Assembly: GCA_910583605.1 (NCBI GenBank)
Contig: CAJTXN010000011.1
Location: forward strand, 1 to 64,000
DNA from: an uncultured Lachnospiraceae bacterium
GTDB lineage: Bacteria > Bacillota > Clostridia > Lachnospirales > Lachnospiraceae
DNA: 64,000 nucleotides
Direction: 5' to 3'
Shown here: piece after piece, positions 16,463 to 25,049 of the stretch
Layout: the number at the start of each line of letters is the position of its first letter
Position numbering within the stretch: position 1 is the stretch's first letter
Translations under genes and position numbers: made by a program
Notes under the pieces: model-generated
The model's database searches: none
Seen by the model: only the letters and a program-made list of their open reading frames with translations
What the model was told of the DNA's origin: nothing

Positions 16463-17746
16463 ATGACAATAAAAGAACAGGCTGTACAAATGAAACTTGA
16501 CAGTACGAAGCTGGCTGCCCAGCCTCTGGAAGCGAGAAACAAAGCGCTGCAGATGGTGGCAGATGCTTTGTTGGAGCAAAAGGATAAAATTATAGAAGCG
16601 AATCAGGCGGATTTGGATAAAGCCGAACGTGATGGTCTGACAGCGCCGATATTGAAGAGACTGAAGTTTAATGAAACCAAGTTACAGGATGTAGTGAAAG
16701 GAATCCGGGAACTGATTGAATTGCCGGACCCGCTGGGAAAGGTTCAGATGAAGCGGGAACTGGACAGTGACATGGTATTGGTAAGAGAATCCTGCCCGAT
16801 TGGTGTGATTGGAGTTATTTTTGAATCCCGTCCGGATGCCATGGTGCAGATATCAACCCTTTGTCTGAAAAGCGGCAATTGCGCCATTTTAAAGGGAGGA
16901 AGCGAAGCGGCTAAAACCAACAAAGTCTTATTTGAAATAATTCATCAGGCGGCAGTGGCAGCAGGTATGCCGGAGAGCTGCATGATGCAGGCGGAAGCAA
17001 GGGAAGAAATCAGTGAACTTCTGAACTGTAATGAATCCGTTGATTTATTAATTCCAAGAGGATCCAATTCTTTTGTCCAGTATATTATGAGCAATACGAA
17101 AATACCGGTTATGGGACATGCCGATGGAATTTGCCATATTTATGCGGATAAGGAATTAGATGTTGAAAAATCAGTAAAGATTATTGTTGATTCTAAAACC
17201 CAGTATACTGCCGTATGTAATGCCGTAGAAACATTGCTGGTCCATAAGGAAGCAGCAGGAGAACTTCTTCCGGTATTAAATAAAGCATTTCAGGAAAAAA
17301 ACGTAGAAGTAAGGGGCACAAAAGAAATCAGGGATATTATAGACTGTGAAGAGGCGGCAGAAGAAGATTTTGCAACCGAATATCTGGATTTAATTATTTC
17401 CGTTAAGACGGTGGAGAATATAGAGGAAGCAATTGAACATATTAACCGGTACGGTTCTCATCATACCGATTGTATTTTAACCGAAGATCAGGCGGCAATG
17501 CAGCAGTTTATGCAGTATGTGGATTCGGCAGGGGTATACTGTAACTGTTCCACAAGATTTGCGGACGGTTACCGGTACGGTTTTGGCGCCGAGGTGGGTA
17601 TCAGTACCAGTAAGTTACATGCCAGAGGTCCGGTGGGGCTGGAAGGACTTTGCACATATAAATATAAACTGTTTGGAAACGGTAATATTGTGGAGGATTA
17701 TGCCGGTGGAAAACGGGAATTTCATTTTAAAGATATTCAGCCGTAG
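16463..17746 (+). CDS. proA: Gamma-glutamyl phosphate reductase
   Basis: A 427-residue aldehyde-dehydrogenase-fold enzyme that reduces gamma-glutamyl phosphate to glutamate semialdehyde in proline synthesis. Recognisable blocks are CPIGVIGVIFESRPDA, LKGGSEAAKTN, LIPRGSN, the catalytic Cys in TQYTAVCNAVETLL, and the C-terminal ARGPVGLEGLCTYKY. ATG 16463 is used, with GTGAGGA just upstream; the open frame begins seven codons earlier. The partner kinase gene proB, usually adjacent, is not next to it. The MBOAT gene starts only 10 bases after its stop, so the two may be co-transcribed although they are unrelated in function. Confidence 0.96.
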   Translation: MTIKEQAVQMKLDSTKLAAQPLEARNKALQMVADALLEQKDKIIEANQADLDKAERDGLTAPILKRLKFNETKLQDVVKGIRELIELPDPLGKVQMKRELDSDMVLVRESCPIGVIGVIFESRPDAMVQISTLCLKSGNCAILKGGSEAAKTNKVLFEIIHQAAVAAGMPESCMMQAEAREEISELLNCNESVDLLIPRGSNSFVQYIMSNTKIPVMGHADGICHIYADKELDVEKSVKIIVDSKTQYTAVCNAVETLLVHKEAAGELLPVLNKAFQEKNVEVRGTKEIRDIIDCEEAAEEDFATEYLDLIISVKTVENIEEAIEHINRYGSHHTDCILTEDQAAMQQFMQYVDSAGVYCNCSTRFADGYRYGFGAEVGISTSKLHARGPVGLEGLCTYKYKLFGNGNIVEDYAGGKREFHFKDIQP

Positions 17747-17756
17747 GAGTTAGCAA

Positions 17757-19211
17757 ATGGTATTCAGCAGTTTTGTATTTTTATTTCGTTTTCTGCCGGC
17801 AGTTTTGGTGGTTTATTATTGTCTGCCGGAATGCGCCCGTCACTTTTGGCTGCTGCTCTCCAGTGTGTTGTTTTATGCATGGGGAGAACCGAACTATGTG
17901 ATTCTGTTGGTTCTTTCCATAGCCGTTAATTATTTTTTCGGTATTTTGATTGGATATTATAAAAATCAAAACCGCAGGAAAGCGGCAGGTATTGTTATGA
18001 TAACCGCTGTCAGTGCAAATGTACTGATGCTCTGTGTATTTAAATATTCCCTTATGGTACTGGAACTGTTTGAAACCATTTGTTCTGTACAGATAGATTT
18101 TGCGGGAATCATTCTGCCGGCCGGAATTTCTTTTTATACTTTTCAATCGGTTTCTTATCTTGCGGATGTCTGGCGGGGGGATGTAAAACCGCAGAAAAGT
18201 ATGGTTTCTTTTGGAATGTACATTGCCATGTTTCCGCAGCTGATTGCCGGGCCGGTAGTTCGTTATAAATTTATTGAGGCACAGATTGAGAAGAAACAAA
18301 AGAATCAGAGAAATGATTTACAACGGGTTATCCGGAATTTATCATATGGAATCGGCCGTTTTATCGTCGGTTTATCAAAAAAGGTTATTCTTGCAAATAA
18401 TGTGGGAATCTACTGGCAGCAGATATCCGGTACGGAGACCGGAGAACTGTCAGGTATCATGGCATGGTTTGGAATCATGGCATTTGCCTTTCAGATTTAT
18501 TTTGATTTTTCAGGATATTCCGATATGGCATTGGGTCTGGCCGCCATGTTCGGGTTCCGGCTGGAGGAAAATTTTAATTATCCGTATATATCAAAAAGTA
18601 TTACCGAATTCTGGCGGAGATGGCATATTTCCATCGGAACCTGGTTTCGGGAATATGTATATATTCCGCTGGGGGGGAATCGGACAGGCAGAGTGAGACA
18701 TATATTTAATATTCTTCTTGTATGGATGCTGACCGGTTTATGGCATGGGGCCAGCTTTAATTTTCTACTGTGGGGATTATATTTCGGAGTGATAATCCTG
18801 CTGGAAAAATATGTAATATTAAAGGCATTGGAATACCTTCCGGGAATGATACGATATGTTTACAGTATGGTTTTAATATTGTTTGGATGGGTAATTTTTG
18901 AGGCAGACAGCATCGGGGAAGCGGGAAAATATTTTAAAGCGCTGCTTGGCGGAAACGGTTGGGGTATACATTCTGATACTGTTATATATATGCTGTATAC
19001 CGGTTTGTTTTTTATGATACTGTTAATCATCGGAGCTACTCCTCTGCCGGCTCTTATCTGGAAGAAAATGGAGAAAAAACTGTCAGGGGGCAGAAGAGGA
19101 ATTGTGCTCTGTTCGCTCATTAAAAATATGGGATATATGGTATTAATGCTGGTATCGACTGCCTATCTGGTAGAGCAGTCCTATAATCCGTTTTTATATT
19201 TCAGATTTTAG
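17757..19211 (+). CDS. MBOAT-family O-acyltransferase (AlgI/DltB-like)
   Basis: A 484-residue polytopic protein of the membrane-bound O-acyltransferase family. It begins MVFSSFVFLFRFLPAVLVVYY, has the conserved YPYISKSITEFWRRWHISIGTWFREYVYIPLGGNR segment, and the catalytic His in LTGLWHGASFNFLLWGLYFG. Such proteins move acyl groups across the membrane. The following gene encodes a DHHW/AlgJ-like protein, and the pair resembles AlgI-AlgJ systems that O-acetylate secreted polysaccharides. The ribosome site is TAGGAG (17745-17750). A GtrA/GT-C cluster lies 4 kb upstream, so a common surface glycan is plausible. Confidence 0.92.
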   Translation: MVFSSFVFLFRFLPAVLVVYYCLPECARHFWLLLSSVLFYAWGEPNYVILLVLSIAVNYFFGILIGYYKNQNRRKAAGIVMITAVSANVLMLCVFKYSLMVLELFETICSVQIDFAGIILPAGISFYTFQSVSYLADVWRGDVKPQKSMVSFGMYIAMFPQLIAGPVVRYKFIEAQIEKKQKNQRNDLQRVIRNLSYGIGRFIVGLSKKVILANNVGIYWQQISGTETGELSGIMAWFGIMAFAFQIYFDFSGYSDMALGLAAMFGFRLEENFNYPYISKSITEFWRRWHISIGTWFREYVYIPLGGNRTGRVRHIFNILLVWMLTGLWHGASFNFLLWGLYFGVIILLEKYVILKALEYLPGMIRYVYSMVLILFGWVIFEADSIGEAGKYFKALLGGNGWGIHSDTVIYMLYTGLFFMILLIIGATPLPALIWKKMEKKLSGGRRGIVLCSLIKNMGYMVLMLVSTAYLVEQSYNPFLYFRF

Positions 19212-19258
19212 AGTATCCGAATTGCCTGAAATTCTTAAAAAAGCAAGGAAATGATTTG

Positions 19259-20449
19259 ATGCAGAAAAAAATTATAGATAGTGTAGATAATACAAATATA
19301 CAAACGATTACTGCTTTTAAGGCAGACTGCATTACGGTTGTAATGTTTCTGCTGTTTTTCATCGGGGTTGGAATCGGACTATTTATAAAAAAAGATGTAA
19401 AATTTTCGGAACAGGAAAACCGGTATCTGGCAGAGCGTCCGGAGCTGAGTCTTTCAGCTTTGAGCAGCGGACGGTATGGAAAAGAATATGAAACCTATCT
19501 TTCGGACCAGTTTCCCTTTCGGAATCAATGGATAACGCTTCGGACCATAACGGAATTGCTGTTGCAGAAGAAAGAAGTAAACGGGGTTTATTTTGCCGAA
19601 GATGATTATCTGATAGAATTAAAGGACTCTGAAAATTATGAATCTGAACAGGCAGCGAAAAACATAGAATATCTGGAAGAATTTGTCAGAAACAATTCGG
19701 AAGGTATGGACAATTCTTTCAGTATTCTTCTGGTTCCGGATAAATCCGCTGTTCTGCGGAATAAATTACCGGCATCAGCAGAGACGGCGGATGAATGGAA
19801 GATTATTAAGGAGATATATGACAGATGTGAGTCGGCGGACTGTGTTGATGTATATGAAGAACTGGAAAAACATAAGGAAGAATACATTTATTACAGAACG
19901 GATCATCATTGGACCTCACTGGGCAGTTATTATGGATATAAAGCATGGTGCAACGAGACCGGAATCAGGGAAAACAAACAGGAAGAATTTATTAAAACCA
20001 CCGTTACGGAAACCTTCAGGGGAACACTGGATTCTAAAGTAAATCTTTCCCTCCGCAGCGACAGCATTGATATATATGAACCGGCAGAAACCGTTGGGTA
20101 TACATTGGTTTATGACTACGGAGCATTGACGGAACATACATTATTTGATATGAAAAAGCTGGCTTCCAAAGATAAGTACGGCGTATTTCTGGGAGGAAAT
20201 CATTCCCTGGTCGAAATTCATACAACGGTAAAAAACGGGAAATCCATACTGCTGATTAAAGATTCTTTTGCAAATTCTTTTATACCGTATCTGATTAATC
20301 AGTTCGAAAATATATATGTTTTGGATTTAAGATACTATAATCAGAGCCTTTCTGAATATATGGAGAAGCGGAAGATAACGGATATACTAGTATTGTATAG
20401 TCTGGCCGGGTTTGTGCAGGATGATAATATCTATAAATTGAAAAACTGA
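19259..20449 (+). CDS. DHHW/AlgJ-like polysaccharide O-acetylation protein
   Basis: A 396-residue protein with one N-terminal membrane helix (about 25-45) and an SGNH-hydrolase-like extracellular domain. It carries the DHHW motif in RTDHHWTSLGSYYGY, the KFSEQENRYLAERP block that follows the helix in this family, and LLIKDSFANSFIPYL, which holds the nucleophile-like Asp-Ser. ATG 19259 is used with AAGGAA upstream. It follows the MBOAT gene by 47 bases. By analogy with AlgJ/AlgX it would accept acetyl groups from the MBOAT partner and pass them to an extracellular polymer. Confidence 0.87.
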   Translation: MQKKIIDSVDNTNIQTITAFKADCITVVMFLLFFIGVGIGLFIKKDVKFSEQENRYLAERPELSLSALSSGRYGKEYETYLSDQFPFRNQWITLRTITELLLQKKEVNGVYFAEDDYLIELKDSENYESEQAAKNIEYLEEFVRNNSEGMDNSFSILLVPDKSAVLRNKLPASAETADEWKIIKEIYDRCESADCVDVYEELEKHKEEYIYYRTDHHWTSLGSYYGYKAWCNETGIRENKQEEFIKTTVTETFRGTLDSKVNLSLRSDSIDIYEPAETVGYTLVYDYGALTEHTLFDMKKLASKDKYGVFLGGNHSLVEIHTTVKNGKSILLIKDSFANSFIPYLINQFENIYVLDLRYYNQSLSEYMEKRKITDILVLYSLAGFVQDDNIYKLKN

Positions 20450-20602
20450 AACAGATAAGAGATCTGATAATTATTAATGATAACTCATCCTGTTCTGCCG
20501 TTTTCTGTTTTTGGGAAATGCAGAATCAATATCATTTTAGCAATAGTATACCAAAAAGGGTTAATATCATAATCGCTTCTGTCGCTGGCTTTTGCCAGAT
20601 TA

Positions 20603-21340
20603 TTACAGTCCGTATAAAAACCGGATAAAATAAACAGCAGCTTCCGGTCTGCGGGTATTGTGGGCAATGGAGAGGATGGCAGGCTCTTCCGTTCCCTTGT
20701 GGTTATAGAATTTATATTTTGCCTGTTCAATTTTTATACCATATGGGTATGGTTTGGAATCATTTTTTCCCTGGGTATAGATAAGCCTGTCCGATAGAGA
20801 TTCCAATAACTCTTTTGGAAGCACGGTTTCCAGGTTCATCAGGATATTGTTACCGGCAAAACCTTCATAAGTCCCGTTTTTGGTAATAAATACATCAAAT
20901 TTTGATTTATCATAAAATCCGTCAATCCGAATCTGGTCTACTATTGTATCATAAAATGTTTCGAAAAAAAGATGTTTCTGGTCTGTTATTCCGGTATAGT
21001 CACTTTCCCGCAGATAATCGCCAAAAGTTTCCGGTACTTCATCTATAATGGAATCGTCGTATTGTAATCCGTCCAGCATCGAAAGAAAAAAAGTATCCGG
21101 CGGATCCGGTTTGAAGATCGTATATCCCACATAAACGGCTACGATCAGAAAAGCTGTTATGATAAGAGTATATTTAAGATAATAATCTTTGTAATATAAA
21201 AATCTTTCGATCCCGGACATGAGTTTCCAGCGTTCCCTGCCGGTAATATCCGTTCTGTTTTTATCGTATATATCCGCTTCGCCGTCCAGGCGGCTTTTTT
21301 TAACTTCAATATCATGATCATCCTTTAGTTCCATGGACAT
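20603..21340 (-). CDS. Single-pass membrane protein of unknown function
   Basis: A protein of about 245 residues that I do not recognise. Residues 1-50 are charged and cytoplasmic (DDHDIEVKKSRLDGEADIYDKNRTD). One membrane helix follows (LKYTLIITAFLIVAVYVGYTIF), then an extracellular domain of about 160 residues with acidic and aromatic residues. It ends ILSIAHNTRRPEAAVYFIRFLYGL. The extracellular part vaguely recalls substrate-binding-like proteins seen near lipoprotein operons, but no motif supports a function. The ATG at 21340 has AAGGTG upstream and is preferred to 21370. It lies convergent to the DHHW gene. Confidence 0.7.
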   Translation of the reverse strand: MSMELKDDHDIEVKKSRLDGEADIYDKNRTDITGRERWKLMSGIERFLYYKDYYLKYTLIITAFLIVAVYVGYTIFKPDPPDTFFLSMLDGLQYDDSIIDEVPETFGDYLRESDYTGITDQKHLFFETFYDTIVDQIRIDGFYDKSKFDVFITKNGTYEGFAGNNILMNLETVLPKELLESLSDRLIYTQGKNDSKPYPYGIKIEQAKYKFYNHKGTEEPAILSIAHNTRRPEAAVYFIRFLYGL

Positions 21341-21513
21341 GTTCACCTTATTTCCTTTAAAATTGTACAAATGTCATAAAAATATCTATGATTCTTTGTT
21401 ATTTTAGCATAGAACGTATGAAATAACAAGGAATGGAAATCTAAATATTTTGTAAATTTGAATAATTTATGTTAACTTTATGAATTTATTTTTAAATAAT
21501 TGTCAAAATTAAC

Positions 21514-21542
21514 TTGAAAGTATGATGAAAATATAATATAAT
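21514..21542 (+). promoter_or_regulatory. Promoter of surface protein 1
   Basis: TTGAAA (21514-21519), 17 bases, TATAAT (21537-21542), about 60 bases before the start codon. The 17-base geometry is the same as at the promoters of the next two paralogous genes. Confidence 0.75.
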
Positions 21543-21604
21543 GCATACATTGACACTTGCGTCAAAAAACATATAAACTCAAACAAATAGAAAGGAATGG
21601 AACA

Positions 21605-22960
21605 ATGAAAAAATCTTTTAAGAAGATTGCTGCAACCATGTTAGCAGCAACAATGACCATGGGTCTTGCAGTTTCTGCATTTGGTGCAGAAATTGATCCT
21701 GCCACGATTCCTGCTGGTGAGACAATTTATACAATAACCGGAAATATGACTGACCCGGCATGGGCTTTAAATGATGATGCCAATGCATTTCAGGAGACAG
21801 AATTTGATGGAGTAGTGTCGTTTGACCTTACGATGCCTGCATGGGATGAAGAAAACTCATGGATGAGCCGTTTTTCTATCGGTGCGTTTAATTCTGAGAC
21901 ATTAGTAGCAGGATGGAACAGAATCCTTTTAGGCGTACCGTCGATTCCTGTTGGTGATCTCGGAGCGAGTCTGATTGGTGATGTAACAAATCTTTCACAG
22001 ATCCGTATCGCACCGGAAACGGAGACAAACGTAACCGTTTACTTTGATACTAAAACATATGGCTTAGTAGTAAAGGACGAAGAAGGAAACCTTGTTGATT
22101 ACTCTATTGGCTGGTGTACAGCTGATGATAACGAAACATACTACACACCGGAAGAGTTTGCTGAACTGGATTTTAACGAGTGGGTAAATGGAATCAATGC
22201 GGACAGAAAAGCAAGCCTTGAGGCATTAAATGTAACTTCTTTCCCGAATTTCGTTCAGTTAAGAGACAACCTGGTTAAAAAGTTAAATGGCGAAGAAGTT
22301 TCTGACGAGACATGTGCATCTTATTCCGTAGTAGGCGCTACAGAGCTTGGTATTGAGTGGACGCCGGAAGCAGAAAGCTGCTTCGTTAAGGATAACGGAG
22401 ACGGTACATACTCTAAGAAGCTGGTTGCTACAGCTGACGGAGATTTCGAGTTTAAGATTCTGGAAGACGGACCAAACTTTGCATGGGGAATGCAGATGCA
22501 GTTAGGTACCGGCGTATTCCAGGATAACGCTTCCCAGTTTAAATTACCGGAAACCGTGGCTGGCGATGAATTTGTTGTAACATTCAATCCTTCAAACGGT
22601 GATGTGAACATCACAAAGAACGGTGAAGATTTTGAATATCTTGTACGTTGGGATACAGGCAGAGAAGATGAAGAGTACGGAGAATTCTTTACAAAGGATG
22701 AAGCTCTGGCTAAGTATGTTCCACAGGTAGAAGAAACAACAACTGCAGAAGAAGATACAACAACAGCAGCAGAAGAAGATACAACAACGGCAGCAGAAGA
22801 AGATACAACGACGGTAGCAGCTACAACAGCAGCGCCGGAAACAACTACAGCTAAAAACCAGTCAACACAGACAGGCGACGCAGCTCCGATTGCTGTACTG
22901 GTTTCATTACTGGGTGCGGTAGCAGTTGTAGCATTTGTTGCAAAGAAAAAAGAGGCTTAA
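21605..22960 (+). CDS. Secreted wall-anchored protein 1 (Thr-rich, xTGD anchor)
   Basis: A 451-residue surface protein. The signal peptide (residues 1-27) ends in VSAFGA. Residues 30-390 hold beta-rich modules; the second (about 240-350, with DGTYSKKLVATADGDFEFKI and FAWGMQMQLG) resembles the carbohydrate-binding-like modules found in amylases and pullulanases. A Thr-rich spacer with EEDTTTAA repeats follows. The C-terminus has STQTGDAAP, a hydrophobic helix and KKKEA, the plan of a sortase sorting signal although the usual Leu-Pro is missing. ATG 21605 has AAAGGAATGG upstream. It is the largest of three tandem related genes. Ligand unknown; a glucan is an inference. Confidence 0.85.
   Translation: MKKSFKKIAATMLAATMTMGLAVSAFGAEIDPATIPAGETIYTITGNMTDPAWALNDDANAFQETEFDGVVSFDLTMPAWDEENSWMSRFSIGAFNSETLVAGWNRILLGVPSIPVGDLGASLIGDVTNLSQIRIAPETETNVTVYFDTKTYGLVVKDEEGNLVDYSIGWCTADDNETYYTPEEFAELDFNEWVNGINADRKASLEALNVTSFPNFVQLRDNLVKKLNGEEVSDETCASYSVVGATELGIEWTPEAESCFVKDNGDGTYSKKLVATADGDFEFKILEDGPNFAWGMQMQLGTGVFQDNASQFKLPETVAGDEFVVTFNPSNGDVNITKNGEDFEYLVRWDTGREDEEYGEFFTKDEALAKYVPQVEETTTAEEDTTTAAEEDTTTAAEEDTTTVAATTAAPETTTAKNQSTQTGDAAPIAVLVSLLGAVAVVAFVAKKKEA
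22745..22816 (+). repeat. Three 24-base tandem repeats in the Thr-rich spacer
   Basis: Units at 22745-22768, 22769-22792 and 22793-22816 encode AEEDTTTA with a few silent or single-base changes. Copy number could vary between strains and change stalk length. Confidence 0.85.
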
Positions 22961-22990
22961 TTAATTAAAAATATTTTTAAAATTAAGTAT

Positions 22991-23023
22991 AAAGAGGAAA
23001 CATATATATGTTTCCTCTTTTTT
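22991..23023 (+). terminator. Terminator of surface protein 1
   Basis: AAAGAGGAAACATA and TATGTTTCCTCTTT form a perfect 14-base stem with a 2-base centre, then T-rich sequence. Confidence 0.9.
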
Positions 23024-23130
23024 ATATATTTGTTATCGTAAAGTAAAAGTATTTATGGCAAAATTATACAGAAAATAAAATTGTAAATCATTAAAATTCA
23101 TAAAACCAACAAAATATGATTAAAAAAATA

Positions 23131-23159
23131 TTGCAATTCATTACAGGTTGAGTTATAAT
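23131..23159 (+). promoter_or_regulatory. Promoter of surface protein 2
   Basis: TTGCAA (23131-23136), 17 bases, TATAAT (23154-23159), about 56 bases before the start codon. Confidence 0.8.
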
Positions 23160-23214
23160 ACATTCAGAGTTGTTACCAGAGTAACACCAAGAATGAAAGG
23201 AGAAATTTTCTATT

Positions 23215-23988
23215 ATGAGAAAAATCATTAAGAAAATTGTAGCAGTTGCTACAACATTATCCATGACAGCAGCTATGGGAATTATGGCTTTTGCAGCTGA
23301 TTCTTACACATTTGTTGGTAATCCGCATCTTTTCGGAATTGACGCAGATGAAGATCCGGACGGCAATAAAGGATGGGTTACGACTGCACAGGATCAGAAA
23401 TTTACAGAGGCAGGAGACGGCTACTATACAGCAAAGTTCACATGTGCTTCAGCAGGTGAATATGAGTATAAAGTAGTTGGCGACGGAGATATCTTTGCAT
23501 GGTCATATCAGTTATGCTTCGGTAATCCGGATTCTGCCTGGGCTGATAATCAGACACAGTTTAAGGGTAAATTTGAAGCCGGCGAATATACTGCAGTACT
23601 GAATCCTTCACAGGGTATGCTGGTATGTGTACAGAACGGTAAAGTAGTTGATTTCACGATCAGATATAAATCAAGAGACGAGGATTCTCCTAACTTTGTA
23701 GAGCCTTCTGTAGCAGCTGTTAAGGCTGACGGATATGATCCGCAGGATTTTGATGCAAACTTTGAAGCTATTAAGGCAAAAGCGCTTGAATTAGCAGGTG
23801 GTACAACAGCAGAACCTGAAACCACAACAGCAGCTCCGGCAGAAACTACTACAGCAGCTGGAAGCACACAGCCTACTACAGCAGCAAAACCTGTTCAGAC
23901 AGGAGATGTTGCACCTGTAGCAGTTATCGGTACATTATTGGCAGCAGTAGCAGTTGTTGCGATCGCAGCTAAGAAGAAAGAAGCTTAA
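23215..23988 (+). CDS. Secreted wall-anchored protein 2 (carbohydrate-binding-like module)
   Basis: A 257-residue surface protein. The signal peptide ends in IMAFAA (about residue 28). One beta-sandwich module (about 30-150) has the aromatic pattern of starch/glucan-binding modules of pullulanase type: NKGWVTTAQDQKFTEAGDGY, GEYEYKVVGDG, FAWSYQLCFGN and FEAGEYTAVLNPSQG. A helix-rich segment and a Thr/Ala/Pro spacer follow, then PVQTGDVAP, a membrane helix and KKKEA. The module is clearly homologous to the second module of the preceding gene. AAAGGAG lies before the ATG. The gene has its own promoter and terminator. Confidence 0.85.
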   Translation: MRKIIKKIVAVATTLSMTAAMGIMAFAADSYTFVGNPHLFGIDADEDPDGNKGWVTTAQDQKFTEAGDGYYTAKFTCASAGEYEYKVVGDGDIFAWSYQLCFGNPDSAWADNQTQFKGKFEAGEYTAVLNPSQGMLVCVQNGKVVDFTIRYKSRDEDSPNFVEPSVAAVKADGYDPQDFDANFEAIKAKALELAGGTTAEPETTTAAPAETTTAAGSTQPTTAAKPVQTGDVAPVAVIGTLLAAVAVVAIAAKKKEA

Positions 23989-24010
23989 TCATCAGTTAAG
24001 CACACATAAA

Positions 24011-24040
24011 ATTGCCATACATTTGTATGGCAATTTTTTT
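24011..24040 (+). terminator. Terminator of surface protein 2
   Basis: ATTGCCATAC pairs perfectly with GTATGGCAAT around an ATTT loop, followed by seven T. Confidence 0.9.
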
Positions 24041-24097
24041 GCATCATAAACTGTTAAATCTTAGTTAAAAAAAAGGTCAAAAAATATTTTTAAAGTA

Positions 24098-24126
24098 TTG
24101 CAATCTTTATATAGATGTTATATAAT
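24098..24126 (+). promoter_or_regulatory. Promoter of surface protein 3
   Basis: TTGCAA (24098-24103), 17 bases, TATAAT (24121-24126), about 55 bases before the start. The -35, -10 and spacer length are identical to those of surface protein 2. Confidence 0.8.
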
Positions 24127-24180
24127 TGCAGTAGTTGGCAGGGGATTACTCTGTACAAAATATAAAAGGAGAAGAGCAAT

Positions 24181-24918
24181 ATGAAAACTATGAAAAAAGT
24201 AGTTGCTGTACTTATGGTTGCAGTAATGACAATGGCAATGTCTGTATTAGCATTTGCAGACGAAGAAATTACATTCCACTTTAAGAATGTACAGAACTGG
24301 GAAACTGTTGGCGGATGGATTTATGAAGGAATAGCTTTTACTACCAATGTAACTCCGCCGGACAAATGTGCAGTTGTTAACGGTGAAAAGCAGTTATGGC
24401 CGGGTGCAAAGTGTGAAGACGAAGGTAACGGCTGGGTTAAAATTACAGCTACATTCTCTTCCAGAGATGCAGGCGCTGCAGTTATTTTCAATAACTGGGT
24501 AGCAGATAACACGATCAACGATACTACAACACAGGAAGACCTTGACAAGCTGGCAGCTTCAGGCGTTTTATGTGATTCATCAGCAAAAGCACAGTCACCG
24601 AACGTTATGATCGGTGTTAAGAAAGATGGTTGGGTTGGATTTGATGCTAACGAGTACTGGATTTCATGGGACGGTTCTTCAACAGGTATGATGGGAGCTG
24701 AAGGAAGTGGATTATCCAAAGAAGCTCCGGCTGATTATGTAGTAGCTGGCGGTGAGACTCCAACTGAAGCACCTACAGAAGCTCCAACACAGGCACCTAC
24801 AACAGGCTCTACACAGAAGGCACCTACAACAGGTGATTCAGTTGCAATGACAGTTGTTGTATTAGGTCTTGTAGCAGCAGTAGCATTTGTAGTTTCTAAG
24901 AAGAAAGCTAACGCTTAA
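24181..24918 (+). CDS. Secreted wall-anchored protein 3
   Basis: A 245-residue surface protein. The signal peptide ends in VLAFAD (about residue 26). A beta-rich domain (about 30-190) contains FHFKNVQNWETVGGW, VKITATFSSRDAGAAVIFNNW and NEYWISWDG; this pattern (fold around an aromatic face, 'FNNW') recalls the starch-binding-like modules in clostridial amylolytic surface enzymes. A PTEAPTEAPTQAPTT spacer leads to KAPTTGDSVA, a membrane helix and KKKANA. AAAGGAGAAG precedes the ATG. It is the third of three tandem genes, each a separate unit. No catalytic residues are seen, so it is a binding or structural protein. Confidence 0.83.
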   Translation: MKTMKKVVAVLMVAVMTMAMSVLAFADEEITFHFKNVQNWETVGGWIYEGIAFTTNVTPPDKCAVVNGEKQLWPGAKCEDEGNGWVKITATFSSRDAGAAVIFNNWVADNTINDTTTQEDLDKLAASGVLCDSSAKAQSPNVMIGVKKDGWVGFDANEYWISWDGSSTGMMGAEGSGLSKEAPADYVVAGGETPTEAPTEAPTQAPTTGSTQKAPTTGDSVAMTVVVLGLVAAVAFVVSKKKANA

Positions 24919-24951
24919 TTCTAAAACAACAATATTTTTTATGAATTACAT

Positions 24952-24982
24952 AAAAGAGAAGTCCGTGGGGCTTCTCTTTTTT
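24952..24982 (+). terminator. Terminator of surface protein 3
   Basis: AAAAGAGAAG and CTTCTCTTTT form a 10-base stem with a 9-base loop, ending in T. Confidence 0.85.
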
Positions 24983-25049
24983 GTTATGATATATTCTGCC
25001 AATTGATTAATAGCTGAAAGTGTGTTAAAATGTTGATTACGAAAGGAAT

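Noticed and set aside
18274..18696. 140-codon plus-strand frame inside the MBOAT gene
   Set aside because: It lies wholly inside the conserved acyltransferase frame.
20485..20730. 81-codon minus-strand frame overlapping the end of the unknown membrane protein gene
   Set aside because: It overlaps the supported gene out of frame, has no ribosome site and no motif.
22745..22816. CRISPR-like repeats
   Set aside because: The three 24-base units are adjacent without spacers and encode the Thr-rich spacer of a surface protein.
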